A stretch of 64,000 nucleotides of DNA from Arthrobacter horti (GTDB taxonomy: Bacteria; Actinomycetota; Actinomycetes; Actinomycetales; Micrococcaceae). The position numbers and the translations under genes are program-made. Shown in pieces: positions 38,014 through 46,998 of the stretch (positions are counted from its first letter, which is position 1; the number at the start of each line of letters is the position of its first letter). The notes below the pieces were generated by a model, which saw only the letters and a list, made by a program, of their open reading frames with translations, was not told where the DNA came from and made no database searches. The stretch lies in contig NZ_JAVALS010000001.1 in the NCBI RefSeq assembly GCF_030731045.1, positions 560,532-624,531 on the forward strand, read 5' to 3'.

Positions 38014-40031
38014 TACTGGTTGGTCCTGTTCTTCACCGCGTCCACGATCCGCTTCACGGCCTCATCGACCGCCACGCCGTTCTCCTGGCTGCCGTCGCGG
38101 AAGCGGAAGGACACGGCGCCGTTCTCGGCGTCCTCGCCACCGGCGATCAGCACAAACGGGATCTTGTCCTTGCTGGCGGTGCGGATCTTCTTGGGGAAGC
38201 GGTCGCTGGAGGCGTCCACCTCGACGCGGATGCCGGCCTTCTTCAGCTTGGCCGCCACCTCATAGAGGTAGTCGTTGAACGCCTCGGCCACCGGGATCGC
38301 CACCACCTGGACGGGAGACAGCCAGGCCGGGAACGCACCCGCGTAGTGCTCGGTCAGCACACCCAGGAAGCGCTCGATCGAGCCGAACTTGGCGGCGTGG
38401 ATCATCACGGGCTCCTGACGGGTCCCGTCCGCAGCCTGGTACTCCAGCCCGAAGCGAGCCGGCTGGTTGAAGTCGTACTGCACGGTGCCCATCTGCCAGG
38501 TGCGGCCGATGGCGTCCTTCGCCTGGACGGAGATCTTGGGACCGTAGAATGCGGCTCCACCCGGATCCGCGACCAGCTCCACGCCACTGGAGGCTGCGAC
38601 GCGCTCCAGGACCTCGGTGGCCTCGGCCCACTGCTCATCGCTGCCGATGAACTTGTCCGACTCGGGATCACGGGTGGAGAGCTCCAAGTAGAAGTCGTCC
38701 ATCCCGAAGTCACGCAGCAGGGACAGCATGAAGCCGAGGAGATGCTCCACCTCGGCTGGCGCCTGCTCCTTGGTCACGTAGGAGTGGGAGTCGTCCTGGG
38801 CGAAGCCGCGGACACGGGTCAGGCCGTGCACCACTCCGGACTTCTCGTACCGGTACACGTGGCCGAACTCGAAGAGCCGCAGCGGCAGTTCGCGGTAGGA
38901 CCGTCCACGCGAGCGGAAGATCAGGTTGTGCATGGGGCAGTTCATCGCCTTGAGGCGGTAGTCCTGCCCGGGCTTGGTGACGTTGCCGTCCTCGTCATGC
39001 TCGGCGTCCACATGCAGGGCGGGGAACATGGTGTCGGCGTAGTACGGCAGGTGGCCGGAGGTGTGGAAGAGCCCGTCCTTGGAGATGTGGGGTGTGCCCA
39101 CGTACTCGAAGCCCTCCTCGATGTGCCGGCGGCGGACGTAGTCCTCCATCTCCCGCTTGATCACACCGCCCTTGGGATGGAACACGGGCAGGCCGGAGCC
39201 CAGCTCGTCAGGGAAGGAGAACAGGTCCAGCTCGGCACCGAGCTTGCGGTGGTCGCGGCGCTCCGCCTCGGCCAGACGCTCCTGGTATGCCTTCAGGTCC
39301 TCCTTGGTGGGCCAGGCGGTGCCGTAGATGCGCTGCAGGGGCTTGTTGTTCTGGTTGCCCAGCCAGTACGCAGCGGACGAACGGGTCAGCGCGAAGGCAT
39401 TGGAGATGAGTTTGGTGTTCGGCAGGTGCGGGCCGCGGCACAGATCGCACCAGACGGTCTCGCCGCTCTTGCGGTCCACATTGTCGTAGATGGTGATGTC
39501 ACCGGCGCCGACTTCGACGTTCACGCCCTCACCGGCCGAGTCCGCGGAGTCGGCCTTGCCGAGCAGCTCCAGCTTGTACGGCTCATGGGCCATGGCCACC
39601 TTGGCCTCCTCGGTGGAGACCACGCGGCGCTCGAACCTCTGGTTCTGGTTGACGATCTTGAGCATCATCTTCTCGAGGGCCTTGAGGTCCTCGGGGGTGA
39701 ACGGCTCGGCGACGTCGAAGTCGAAGTAGAAGCCGTCCTTGATGTACGGGCCGATGCCGAGCTTGGCGTCCGGACGCAGCTGCTGCACGGCCTGCGCCAT
39801 GACGTGAGCGGTGGAATGGCGGAGGACGTTCAGGCCGTCCGGCGAGCCGATGGCGACGGACTCGACGTCGGCGCCGGCCTCAAGCGGCTGGTCCAGATCC
39901 TTGAGCACACCGTCCACACGCATGACCACGACGTCGCGCCGCTCGAAGAAGAGCTCCGCGCCGGTGGTGCCCGTGGTCACCTGGGTCTCGTCTCCGTCGA
40001 CTCTGAGGGTGATCTGCTGGGCTTCTGACAC
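38013..40031 (-). CDS. thrS: Threonyl-tRNA synthetase
   Basis: The 672-residue class II synthetase has an N-terminal TGS domain (1-75). The editing domain carries [14 protein letters not shown] and [12 protein letters not shown] (zinc-like HxxxH/C pattern). The catalytic core has motif 2 ([43 protein letters not shown]), the zinc ligands Cys/His/His, and motif 3 before the anticodon-binding C-terminus. GTG start with AGGAG five bases away; a TAGACT hexamer lies about 67 bases upstream. No T-box leader is recognisable. It heads thrS-HIT-pgsA. Confidence 0.97.
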   Translation of the reverse strand: MSEAQQITLRVDGDETQVTTGTTGAELFFERRDVVVMRVDGVLKDLDQPLEAGADVESVAIGSPDGLNVLRHSTAHVMAQAVQQLRPDAKLGIGPYIKDGFYFDFDVAEPFTPEDLKALEKMMLKIVNQNQRFERRVVSTEEAKVAMAHEPYKLELLGKADSADSAGEGVNVEVGAGDITIYDNVDRKSGETVWCDLCRGPHLPNTKLISNAFALTRSSAAYWLGNQNNKPLQRIYGTAWPTKEDLKAYQERLAEAERRDHRKLGAELDLFSFPDELGSGLPVFHPKGGVIKREMEDYVRRRHIEEGFEYVGTPHISKDGLFHTSGHLPYYADTMFPALHVDAEHDEDGNVTKPGQDYRLKAMNCPMHNLIFRSRGRSYRELPLRLFEFGHVYRYEKSGVVHGLTRVRGFAQDDSHSYVTKEQAPAEVEHLLGFMLSLLRDFGMDDFYLELSTRDPESDKFIGSDEQWAEATEVLERVAASSGVELVADPGGAAFYGPKISVQAKDAIGRTWQMGTVQYDFNQPARFGLEYQAADGTRQEPVMIHAAKFGSIERFLGVLTEHYAGAFPAWLSPVQVVAIPVAEAFNDYLYEVAAKLKKAGIRVEVDASSDRFPKKIRTASKDKIPFVLIAGGEDAENGAVSFRFRDGSQENGVAVDEAVKRIVDAVKNRTNQ

Positions 40032-40097
40032 GGTGTCTCCTATTCATGTTGCGGCTTCATGACTTGCGGCATACGGGACCACAGCCAGCCACAAGAC

Positions 40098-40103
40098 AGT
40101 CTA
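40098..40103 (-). promoter_or_regulatory. Probable -10 of thrS-HIT-pgsA (TAGACT)
   Basis: TAGACT on the minus strand, about 67 bases before the thrS GTG, in the divergent gap with the AhpD-like gene. Confidence 0.5.
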
Positions 40104-40189
40104 GAGGACTGGCGCGGCCGCCACTGAACATGGGCCGAACGGTGCAGGAACAAGCCCCAGGGAGGGTGGCCCGGACCACAGGGAAGGGC

Positions 40190-40195
40190 TAGCAT
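40190..40195 (+). promoter_or_regulatory. -10 element for a leaderless AhpD-like transcript (TAGCAT)
   Basis: TAGCAT ends six bases before the ATG at 40202. No ribosome binding site lies between, so the mRNA would begin at the start codon. Confidence 0.5.
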
Positions 40196-40201
40196 CCACA
40201 C

Positions 40202-40654
40202 ATGAGCGCTCGTGTGAACATCAGCAAAGCCCACACCGACACCTACAAAGCCCTGGGGAAGATGAGCGAAGCGGCCACCAAGGCCGCCGAGGCCGCGGAC
40301 ATCAGCCCGCAGCTGTGCGAACTCCTCAAGATCCGCGCCTCGCAGCTTAACGGATGCGCCTACTGCATCCGCGTGCATACCCGTGCAGCCCTGAAGCTCG
40401 GCGAGACCACCGACCGCGTCTCGCTGCTCACCAATTGGCGGGAGACGGAGTACTTCACCGCCGTCGAACGCGCCTCGCTGGCCCTGACCGAGGCGATCAC
40501 CATGATCTCCGACCGCCAGGTGCCGGACGACATCTACGTCCCGGTCTCCCAGGTGCTCAGCGAGGAGCAGATCTCCGCGGTCTCCTGGCTGACCGTGGCG
40601 ATCAACTCCTACAACCGCGTCAACATCACCAGCGGATACCCCGTCAAACCCTGA
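40202..40654 (+). CDS. Carboxymuconolactone decarboxylase family (AhpD-like) protein
   Basis: The 150-residue alpha-helical protein has the AhpD-type redox motif CAYC (Cys52, Cys55) followed by His59 (CIRVHT). It also has KIRASQLNGC and a helix WLTVAINSYNRVNI. Proteins of this group reduce disulfides or peroxides as alkylhydroperoxidase-like enzymes; a true decarboxylase would lack the CxxC pair. No ahpC gene is near. It is monocistronic between thrS (divergent) and sufT (convergent). It probably acts in cytoplasmic oxidative defence, which suits the neighbouring suf genes, but that is only context. The electron donor and physiological substrate are unknown. Confidence 0.87.
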   Translation: MSARVNISKAHTDTYKALGKMSEAATKAAEAADISPQLCELLKIRASQLNGCAYCIRVHTRAALKLGETTDRVSLLTNWRETEYFTAVERASLALTEAITMISDRQVPDDIYVPVSQVLSEEQISAVSWLTVAINSYNRVNITSGYPVKP

Positions 40655-40682
40655 CGGCGGCCCTCGCACGGCCCACGGAATA

Positions 40683-40730
40683 CGACGACGGCGGGCGGCC
40701 GGGATCTCTCCCGGCCGCCCGCCGTCGTCG
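40683..40730. terminator. Bidirectional terminator between the AhpD-like gene and sufT
   Basis: A 22-base-pair perfect stem with a four-base loop TCTC lies between the two converging stops. The arms are built on ACGACGGCGGGCGGCC. It resembles the palindrome between dcp and pdxS. Confidence 0.85.
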
Positions 40731-40768
40731 CCGGCTCCGTCACCGGAACCTGGCGATAGTGACGCTCA

Positions 40769-41101
40769 CTAGATGTTGAAACCCAGCGCGCGCATCTGGT
40801 CCTTGCCGTCGTCGGTGATCCGCTCGGGACCCCATGGCGGCATCCAGACCCAGTTGAGACGCCAGTCGTCCACCACGCCGTCCAGGGCCTTGCCCACCTG
40901 CTCCTCGAGCACGTCGGTGAGCGGGCAGGCCGCCGTGGTCAGGGTCATGTCGATCAGGAGCGCGCCGTCATCCTCGGAGTACTTGAGCCCGTACAACAGA
41001 CCCAGATCCACCACGTTGACGCCGAGCTCGGGGTCGATGACGTCCTTGAGGGCCTCTTCGATGTCCTCGAGACTTGTTCTGGCCGCATTCACTTCGGTCA
41101 T
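40769..41101 (-). CDS. sufT: MIP18/DUF59 family Fe-S assembly factor SufT
   Basis: The 110-residue protein has DIEEALKDVIDPELGVNVVDLGLLYGL and MTLTTAACPLTDVLEEQV with the conserved Cys. These are the hallmarks of DUF59. SufT supports maturation of Fe-S proteins, especially when demand is high. It is the last gene of the suf run, 32 bases after sufC. The C-terminal WMPPWGPERITDDGKDQMRALGFNI is typical. ATG start. In many actinobacteria sufS and sufU lie between sufC and sufT; here they are missing. Confidence 0.94.
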   Translation of the reverse strand: MTEVNAARTSLEDIEEALKDVIDPELGVNVVDLGLLYGLKYSEDDGALLIDMTLTTAACPLTDVLEEQVGKALDGVVDDWRLNWVWMPPWGPERITDDGKDQMRALGFNI

Positions 41102-41133
41102 CTTCTCTCCGTTTCCGGGTTGGGCGGTGATAC

Positions 41134-41916
41134 TCAGACGGCGGCCGGCTCGGCGGCGGAACCGGCACCGGCCACGTAGCGGTCGTAGCCCTCGTCCTCG
41201 AGGCGGTCGGCCAGCTCCGGACCGCCCTGCTCCACGACCTTGCCGTCCACGAACACGTGAACGAACTCCGGCTTGATGTAGCGCAGGATGCGGGTGTAGT
41301 GGGTGATGAGCAGGGTGCCCATGTTGCCGGTGGCGTGAGCACGGTTCACGCCCTCGGAGACGACCTTGAGGGCATCGACGTCCAGGCCGGAGTCGGTCTC
41401 GTCCAGGACGGCGAACTTCGGCTTGAAGAGCTCAAGCTGGAGGATCTCCACGCGCTTCTTCTCGCCTCCCGAGAAGCCCTCGTTGACGTTGCGCTGAGCG
41501 AAGTCGGCATCGATGCGGAGCTGGTCCATGGCGGCCTTGACGTCCTTGGTCCAGGTGCGCAGGGCCGGGGCCTCGCCGTCGATGGCGGTCTTGGCGGTGC
41601 GGAGGAAGTTGGTCATGGTGACACCGGGGACCTCCACCGGGTACTGCATGGCCAGGAAGAGACCGGCGCGGGCGCGCTCGTCCACGCTCATCTCCAGGAC
41701 GTCTTCGCCGTCCAGGGTGATGGAGCCGCTGGTCACCGTGTAGCGGGGGTGACCCGCGATGGTGGAGGCCAGGGTGGACTTGCCGGAGCCGTTGGGGCCC
41801 ATGATGGCGTGGGTCTCGCCGGTCTTGATGACCAGGGAGACGCCCTTGAGGATTTCCTTCTCGCCCTGCTCCGTCTCGATGCTGACGTGCAGGTCCTTGA
41901 TTTCAAGAGTAGACAT
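41134..41916 (-). CDS. sufC: Fe-S cluster assembly ATPase SufC
   Basis: The ATPase of the SufBCD scaffold. The 260-residue ABC protein has Walker A GPNGSGKST, Q-loop MQYPVEVPGVTMTNFL, signature FSGGEKKRVEIL, Walker B FAVLDETDSGLDVDALK, and the H-loop in LLITHYTRILRYIKPE. All nucleotide motifs are intact, so ATP hydrolysis is expected. It follows the Rieske gene by 45 bases with a weak AGAAAG ribosome binding site. Acts in the cytoplasm with SufB and SufD from the same operon. The C-terminal 15 residues are Ala-rich and variable. Confidence 0.96.
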   Translation of the reverse strand: MSTLEIKDLHVSIETEQGEKEILKGVSLVIKTGETHAIMGPNGSGKSTLASTIAGHPRYTVTSGSITLDGEDVLEMSVDERARAGLFLAMQYPVEVPGVTMTNFLRTAKTAIDGEAPALRTWTKDVKAAMDQLRIDADFAQRNVNEGFSGGEKKRVEILQLELFKPKFAVLDETDSGLDVDALKVVSEGVNRAHATGNMGTLLITHYTRILRYIKPEFVHVFVDGKVVEQGGPELADRLEDEGYDRYVAGAGSAAEPAAV

Positions 41917-41961
41917 GCTGTTCTTTCTTGTTCCGTAAAAGCTTGACTGCGCGGCCGGTCG

Positions 41962-42312
41962 CTAGAGGACCCGGGCGCCGTTCACAACGTTGCTGGTGTC
42001 GACGTACACGTCCTCGCCCTGGATCTGAACGGCGAAGACGGGGACGGGATCATAGGCGGGCAGCTGGAGAGGCGCACCGGACCGCAGGTCGAACTGGGAT
42101 CCGTGACCCCAGCATTCGATCGCGCAGCCTTCCACGTCACCTTCGGAGAGGGAGACGTCGGCATGCGAGCAGGTGTCGCCGATGGCGTGGATCTCCCCCA
42201 TCGAGTCCTTCACCACGGCCACGGGGTAGCCGTCGATGAGGATCCTGAGGGCCTGCTTGGGTGAGATCTCGGTGCTCTTGCACACCAGGGTCCCCTGCGG
42301 CGTTTCCGGCAC
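41962..42312 (-). CDS. Rieske [2Fe-2S] ferredoxin-like protein of the suf cluster
   Basis: The 116-residue protein has both Rieske motifs: Cys48-x-His50 (DTCSHADVSL) and Cys67-x2-His70 (IECWGHGSQFDL), with the right 16-residue spacing. It has no transmembrane anchor, so it is a soluble non-haem Rieske ferredoxin of NirD/BphF type. Genes of this kind lie between sufD and sufC in related Micrococcales. It may supply electrons for cluster assembly, but this is inference. GTG start with GGGGG six bases upstream; ten bases after sufD. Confidence 0.92.
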   Translation of the reverse strand: MPETPQGTLVCKSTEISPKQALRILIDGYPVAVVKDSMGEIHAIGDTCSHADVSLSEGDVEGCAIECWGHGSQFDLRSGAPLQLPAYDPVPVFAVQIQGEDVYVDTSNVVNGARVL

Positions 42313-42322
42313 TGCGTTCCCC

Positions 42323-43561
42323 CTAGTTCTCGCCCGCGGTCAGTTCGCTCTCGATGGCCTCGGTGAGGCGCTCCTCGAGGGCGGGGACCTTGATCTTCTG
42401 GACGATCTCGTTCAGGAAGCCACGCACCACCAGGCGGCGGGCGACGTCCTCAGGGATGCCGCGTGCCATGAGGTAGAACAGGTGCTCGTCGTCGAAGCGG
42501 CCGGTGGAGGAGGCGTGACCCGCACCGGCGATCAGGCCGGTCTCGATCTCCAGGTTCGGCACGGAGTCCGCGCGGCAGCCGTCGGTCAGGACCAGGTTCT
42601 GGTTCTTCTCGTAGGAGTCGGTGCCCACGGCCTGCTTCTGGATGAGGCAGTCACCCACCCACACGGTGTGTGCACCGGCGCCCTGCAAGGCGCCCTTGTA
42701 CAGCACGTTGGAGGTGCAGTTCGGCACGTTGTGGTCCACGAAGGAGCGGTGCTCCAGGTGCTGACCGGCGTCGGCGAAGTACAGTCCCAGGAGCTCGGCC
42801 TCGGCCTGCTCGCCGGAGAAGCGCACGTTCGAGTTCAGACGGACGATCTTGCCGCCCAGCGTCACGGCGATGTGCTTGTACACGCCTTCCTTGGCCACGA
42901 GGGCGTCGTGCTGGGCCAGGTGGATGGCGTCATCCTCCCAGAGCTGCACGGAGACGACCGTGAGCTCGGCGGCCTCACCGACGAAGATCTCCACGTTGCC
43001 GTTGTGGTTGGCGGAGCCCTCGTGCTCGATGATCACCACGGACTTGGAACCGGCGCCGGCTTCCAGCACGATGTGGCTGTTGGAGCGCTTGCCCGCGCCC
43101 TGGCCGCTGAGCACCACACGGACGGGCTCCTCCGGCTGGGCGCCGGCGGGCACGACGACGTGCAGCGCCTCGGGCGCATTGGCGGACGCGACGGCGGCGG
43201 CACGGTCGGCAGGGACCAGCGTGGTGGCGCGGGGCGCCTGGCCGATCGCCAGCGGAGCCGCCTGGAAGCCCTCCGGGGCCTCGACGACGGTGCGCAGCGC
43301 GTCGTCGTCGTTGGCGCCGTCCGTCAGGAGCGGCACCAGCTCACGCACGGGGGTGAAGCGCCACTCCTCCTCGCGGCCGTCCGGGAGCTTGAAGTCGGCC
43401 ACGTTCTGGCTGGTCAGACGCTCGGCGCGGCTGGCCATGACGGTGGTGCCGTCATTGTGCTTGTGGTCGACCTTGCTGGAGACGAGCTGCTCGCCCTCCT
43501 CCGTGAAGCCGGCGATCGACGGGGCGCCGATGCGGGCCTTCTCAGTTGCTTCGGCAGTCAT
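42323..43561 (-). CDS. sufD: Fe-S cluster assembly scaffold SufD
   Basis: SufD partners SufB in the SufBC2D complex. The 412-residue protein begins with a variable stretch (1-50). Then come FKLPDGREEEWRFTPVREL, the beta-helix region, and the C-terminal SHASSTGRFDDEHLFYLMARGIPEDVARRLVVRGFLNEIV, which carries the conserved His and the SufB/D family signature. The ATG overlaps the sufB stop by one base (TAATG), so production is coupled. Intact and of normal size. Confidence 0.95.
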   Translation of the reverse strand: MTAEATEKARIGAPSIAGFTEEGEQLVSSKVDHKHNDGTTVMASRAERLTSQNVADFKLPDGREEEWRFTPVRELVPLLTDGANDDDALRTVVEAPEGFQAAPLAIGQAPRATTLVPADRAAAVASANAPEALHVVVPAGAQPEEPVRVVLSGQGAGKRSNSHIVLEAGAGSKSVVIIEHEGSANHNGNVEIFVGEAAELTVVSVQLWEDDAIHLAQHDALVAKEGVYKHIAVTLGGKIVRLNSNVRFSGEQAEAELLGLYFADAGQHLEHRSFVDHNVPNCTSNVLYKGALQGAGAHTVWVGDCLIQKQAVGTDSYEKNQNLVLTDGCRADSVPNLEIETGLIAGAGHASSTGRFDDEHLFYLMARGIPEDVARRLVVRGFLNEIVQKIKVPALEERLTEAIESELTAGEN

Positions 43562-45024
43562 TAACCGACGGATCCTTCCATCTGGAGTTCGATGAGGCGG
43601 TTGAGCTCGAGCGCGTACTCCATGGGGAGCTCGCGGGCGATCGGCTCGATGAAGCCACGCACGATCATGGCCATGGCCTCGTCCTCGGGCAGGCCGCGGG
43701 ACATGAGGTAGAAGAGCTGCTCCTCGGAGACACGGGACACGGTGGCCTCGTGGCCCAGCTGCACATCGTCCTCGCGGATGTCGATGTACGGGTAGGTGTC
43801 CGAGCGCGAGATGGTGTCCACCAGAAGGGCGTCACAGCGCACAGTGTTGGCCGAGTGCTTGGCGCCTTCACGGACCTGGACCAGGCCGCGGTAAGCGGCA
43901 CGGCCGCCGTTGCGGGCCACGGACTTGGAGATGATGGAGCTCTTGGTGTTCGGAGCGATGTGCACCATCTTTGAGCCGGTGTCCTGGTGCTGGCCCTCGC
44001 CGGCGAAGGCGATGGACAGGGTCTCGCCCTTGGCGTGCTCGCCCACCAGGTACACGGCCGGGTACTTCATGGTGACCTTGGAACCGATGTTGCCGTCGAT
44101 CCACTCCATGGTGGCGCCCTCTTCACAGATGGCGCGCTTGGTGACCAGGTTGTACACGTTGTTGGACCAGTTCTGGATGGTGGTGTAGCGGACGCGGGCG
44201 CCCTTCTTCACCACGATCTCGACGACGGCCGAGTGCAGGGAGTCCGAGGTGTAGATCGGGGCGGTGCAGCCCTCGATGTAGTGCACGTAGGAGTCCTCAT
44301 CGGCGATGATGAGCGTGCGCTCGAACTGGCCCATGTTCTCCGTGTTGATACGGAAGTAGGCCTGCAGCGGGATCTCCACGTGGACGCCCTTGGGGACGTA
44401 CACGAAGGAGCCGCCGGACCACACGGCCGTGTTCAGAGAGGCGAACTTGTTGTCGCCCACCGGGATCACGGTGCCGAAGTACTCCTTGAAGAACTCCGGG
44501 TGCTCCTTCAGCGCGGTGTCGGTGTCGAGGAAGATGACACCCTGCTTCTCCAGGTCCTCACGGATCTGGTGGTACACCACCTCGGACTCGTACTGGGCGG
44601 CCACGCCGGCCACCAGGCGGCTGCGCTCAGCCTCCGGGATGCCCAGGCGCTCGTAGGTGTTGCGGATGTCCTCGGGGAGGTCCTCCCAGGAGCCCGCCTG
44701 CTTCTCGGTGGAGCGCACGAAGTACTTGATGTTGTCGAAGTCGATGCCGGAGAGGTCGGCGCCCCAGGCGGGCATCGGCTTCCGGTCGAAGTACTTCAGG
44801 CCCTTCAGGCGCAGGTCGAGCATCCACTCGGGCTCGCTCTTCTTGCCGGAGATGTCCCGGACGACGTCCTCGTTCAGGCCGCGGCGCGCGTTGGCACCGG
44901 CGTCGTCCTTGTCGGCCCAGCCGTATTCGTAGTTGCCGATACCGTGCAGCTCCGGGTTCTTTTCCAGAATCTCGGAGATCACCGTACCCTCAGCCACTGG
45001 CTTCTCTGCTAGTTGGTCCGTCAT
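43561..45024 (-). CDS. sufB: Fe-S cluster assembly scaffold SufB
   Basis: The main scaffold on which clusters are built. The 487-residue protein contains the N-terminal [21 protein letters not shown]. It also has [23 protein letters not shown], the cluster region CRSALLVD-like segment ([22 protein letters not shown]) with a conserved Cys, and [33 protein letters not shown]. The ATG at 45024 shares one base with the sufR stop (TGATG) and has AAAGG five bases upstream. A GTG three bases earlier overlaps by four bases and is possible. Coupled to sufR and sufD. Confidence 0.96.
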   Translation of the reverse strand: MTDQLAEKPVAEGTVISEILEKNPELHGIGNYEYGWADKDDAGANARRGLNEDVVRDISGKKSEPEWMLDLRLKGLKYFDRKPMPAWGADLSGIDFDNIKYFVRSTEKQAGSWEDLPEDIRNTYERLGIPEAERSRLVAGVAAQYESEVVYHQIREDLEKQGVIFLDTDTALKEHPEFFKEYFGTVIPVGDNKFASLNTAVWSGGSFVYVPKGVHVEIPLQAYFRINTENMGQFERTLIIADEDSYVHYIEGCTAPIYTSDSLHSAVVEIVVKKGARVRYTTIQNWSNNVYNLVTKRAICEEGATMEWIDGNIGSKVTMKYPAVYLVGEHAKGETLSIAFAGEGQHQDTGSKMVHIAPNTKSSIISKSVARNGGRAAYRGLVQVREGAKHSANTVRCDALLVDTISRSDTYPYIDIREDDVQLGHEATVSRVSEEQLFYLMSRGLPEDEAMAMIVRGFIEPIARELPMEYALELNRLIELQMEGSVG

Positions 45025-45830
45025 CACGGCCTTTCTTGCTGGTGGTTGCGTCCGGTAGGAATGTGAGTGGTGCAGACATGTCCGCCGTTCGCCAGCGTGG
45101 AAAGCCGGCGGACGTCCACACCCAGAAGCCGCTCGAACACTTCGGTCTCCTTGTCACAGAAGACCGGGAACTCGGCGGCCAGGTTCTGAATGGGGCAATG
45201 CCCCTGGCACAGCTGGACGGCCGCCAGCTGCGGAGGGAGTGGTTTCTTGCTCACGGGGTGGATCCGCAGCACATTGGCGTTGGCCACGAAGCCATCCTGA
45301 TTGAGCGCCTCCACGAGGGCGGTGGCCTTCTCCTCCACCGTGGGCCCGGCCGCGGAGATCAGCGGCGCGTAGCGCTCCTCCATGCCCGCGAAACGGCGCT
45401 CGGCGAAGGCCGCCACGGCCTCCTCACCGCCGAGTTCCGCGAGGTCGTGCAGGGCTGTCCGGGCGATGTCCAGGTAGTCGTCGCCCCAGTGCTGCTGACC
45501 CTGTGAGCTGATGACGTAACGGCGCGCAGGGCGTCCCGCCCCGGCACCCGGCTTCGCCATGCGCTTGACTTCGATGACGCCGTTGCGCTCAAGCTGGTCC
45601 AGGTGCCTGCGCACGGCCGCCGGCGTGTAGCCGAGGAGCCTGCCGAGTTCGGCGGCGCTGATGGGGCCGTGTTCCAGGACGGCGGCACGCACCTTGTCGC
45701 GGGTCCTCTCCTCGGCCTCGACCAGAGACCCGGAGGAACCGTTCCGTGCGGCGCGCACGGTCACACCCGCGGTGCCCGTGCCGGGGCCCGCGGTCAGGCT
45801 TTCGGGGCGCCTGCTCGTGGGAGTGTCCAT
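45024..45830 (-). CDS. sufR: SufR-type Fe-S sensing transcriptional repressor
   Basis: The 268-residue DNA-binding protein has a winged HTH at about 40-110 ([34 protein letters not shown], then [10 protein letters not shown]). A C-terminal sensor domain has four Cys at 208, 212, 225 and 253, a C-x3-C-x12-C-x27-C pattern. This is consistent with the cluster-binding cysteines of actinobacterial SufR. SufR represses the suf operon when its cluster is loaded. The gene is first in sufR-sufB-sufD-Rieske-sufC-sufT and overlaps sufB by one base. Start ATG at 45830; the first 35 residues are low complexity and no strong ribosome binding site is visible, so the start is moderately certain. Confidence 0.9.
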   Translation of the reverse strand: MDTPTSRRPESLTAGPGTGTAGVTVRAARNGSSGSLVEAEERTRDKVRAAVLEHGPISAAELGRLLGYTPAAVRRHLDQLERNGVIEVKRMAKPGAGAGRPARRYVISSQGQQHWGDDYLDIARTALHDLAELGGEEAVAAFAERRFAGMEERYAPLISAAGPTVEEKATALVEALNQDGFVANANVLRIHPVSKKPLPPQLAAVQLCQGHCPIQNLAAEFPVFCDKETEVFERLLGVDVRRLSTLANGGHVCTTHIPTGRNHQQERP

Positions 45831-45879
45831 GGAATACACAACACAATCATCATCAAATAAGTTCCCGCCTTCCACTAAG

Positions 45880-45885
45880 GCTAGG
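45880..45885 (-). promoter_or_regulatory. Possible -10 of the suf operon (TAGCCT)
   Basis: TAGCCT on the minus strand lies about 50 bases before the sufR ATG in the 187-base divergent gap. An AT-rich stretch with TGATGATGATTGTG follows before the start codon. I do not see a clear palindromic SufR operator. Confidence 0.3.
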
Positions 45886-46005
45886 CTGACCTGGTGAATG
45901 TGACCAGAGAGCATGGTCACATTCCGCGTCAGCCGCCGTCCGCCCGGCCGCCACGGCCCACGGCAGCGAAGCTGGGAGCTCCCTGAGCACACCTTCTACC
46001 TCCCG

Positions 46006-46011
46006 TAGAAT
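46006..46011 (+). promoter_or_regulatory. -10 element for a leaderless ABC exporter transcript (TAGAAT)
   Basis: TAGAAT ends six bases before the GTG at 46018. The intervening GCTAAG leaves no room for a normal Shine-Dalgarno, so the mRNA would start at the GTG. Confidence 0.55.
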
Positions 46012-46017
46012 GCTAAG

Positions 46018-46998
46018 GTGCGTTCCGCTGCTCCCCCCGTCCTCCTGCTCGACTCCCTCGTCAAGGATGTCGGACCTGTCACCGCCCTTGACGGCCGCAT
46101 GATGCGCGTCGTCGCCGGCCTGTCCATGACGGCCCACGCCGGCGAGGTCACCGCCCTCCTCGGTGTCAACGGCGCCGGTAAGACCACCACCCTGGAATGC
46201 GCCCAGGGTCTCCAGCGGCGCACCGAGGGCCGCATCGAACTGCTCGGCGAGGATCCCGACCTGGCCGGGCCATCACTGAGGGCCCGCGTCGGCGTGATGC
46301 TCCAGGACGGCGGCCTGCCGCCGTCGGCCCATCCACTTCCCCTGCTGCGCCACATCGCCCGCATGTATCAGGACCCGTGGCCGGTGGACGATCTGGTCCA
46401 GCGCCTCCAGATCGCCGAGTTCGCCCGCACCAATGTGCGCCGGCTCTCCGGCGGCCAGAAGCAGCGCCTCGCCCTCGCCGCCGCGCTGCTCGGCCGGCCC
46501 GAGGTCCTGTTCCTGGACGAGCCCAGCGCCGGCATGGACCCGCAGTCCCGGCAGCTCGTGTTCCGGCTGATCGAGGACCTCAGGGACTCCGGCATGGGCA
46601 TCATTCTCACCACGCATCTGATGGACGACGCCGAGCGGCTGGCCGACTACGTCTACATCATCGACGCGGGGCGCGTCGTCGCCGAGGGTACGGTGCCGCA
46701 GCTGCTCGCCCGGCAGTCGGCCGGCAGCGACGACGCGCGCACCCTCACCTTCGAGGCGGCGCCTGGGCTGAGCCTCGGCCTCCCGGAGCGGCTCAGTCTG
46801 AGCGAGGGGCGCCCCGGGTTCTACGCGATCGACGGCGTCCGCTCACCGGCTGACCTCCGCAGTATCGCCGAGGCGTGGGAAGCGGCACAGCTGCTCCCCC
46901 ACTCCCTGGCCATGTCCACCCCGACTCTCGAAGAGGTCTTCCTGGACATCGCGGCGGAGAGCGCCGACCGAACACTCACCGAAGGAGGCCGGAAGTGA
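46018..46998 (+). CDS. ABC transporter ATP-binding protein (ABC-2 exporter type)
   Basis: The 326-residue protein has Walker A GVNGAGKTTT, Q-loop VMLQDGGL, signature LSGGQKQRLALAAAL, Walker B VLFLDEPSAGMDP, and H-loop ILTTHLMDDAERL. A C-terminal DrrA-like extension (DDARTLTFEAAPGLSL...) follows. It drives the membrane protein encoded immediately downstream (four-base GTGA overlap). Homologous pairs lie between sufR and ctaA in other actinobacteria (Rv1457c/Rv1458c region), so a role linked to respiration or heme/cofactor handling has been guessed, but substrate is unknown. Confidence 0.9.
   Translation: MRSAAPPVLLLDSLVKDVGPVTALDGRMMRVVAGLSMTAHAGEVTALLGVNGAGKTTTLECAQGLQRRTEGRIELLGEDPDLAGPSLRARVGVMLQDGGLPPSAHPLPLLRHIARMYQDPWPVDDLVQRLQIAEFARTNVRRLSGGQKQRLALAAALLGRPEVLFLDEPSAGMDPQSRQLVFRLIEDLRDSGMGIILTTHLMDDAERLADYVYIIDAGRVVAEGTVPQLLARQSAGSDDARTLTFEAAPGLSLGLPERLSLSEGRPGFYAIDGVRSPADLRSIAEAWEAAQLLPHSLAMSTPTLEEVFLDIAAESADRTLTEGGRK

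Noticed and set aside
40032-40201. T-box riboswitch upstream of thrS
   Set aside because: No T-box core sequence or specifier hairpin is visible and the distance to the predicted -10 is only about 67 bases.
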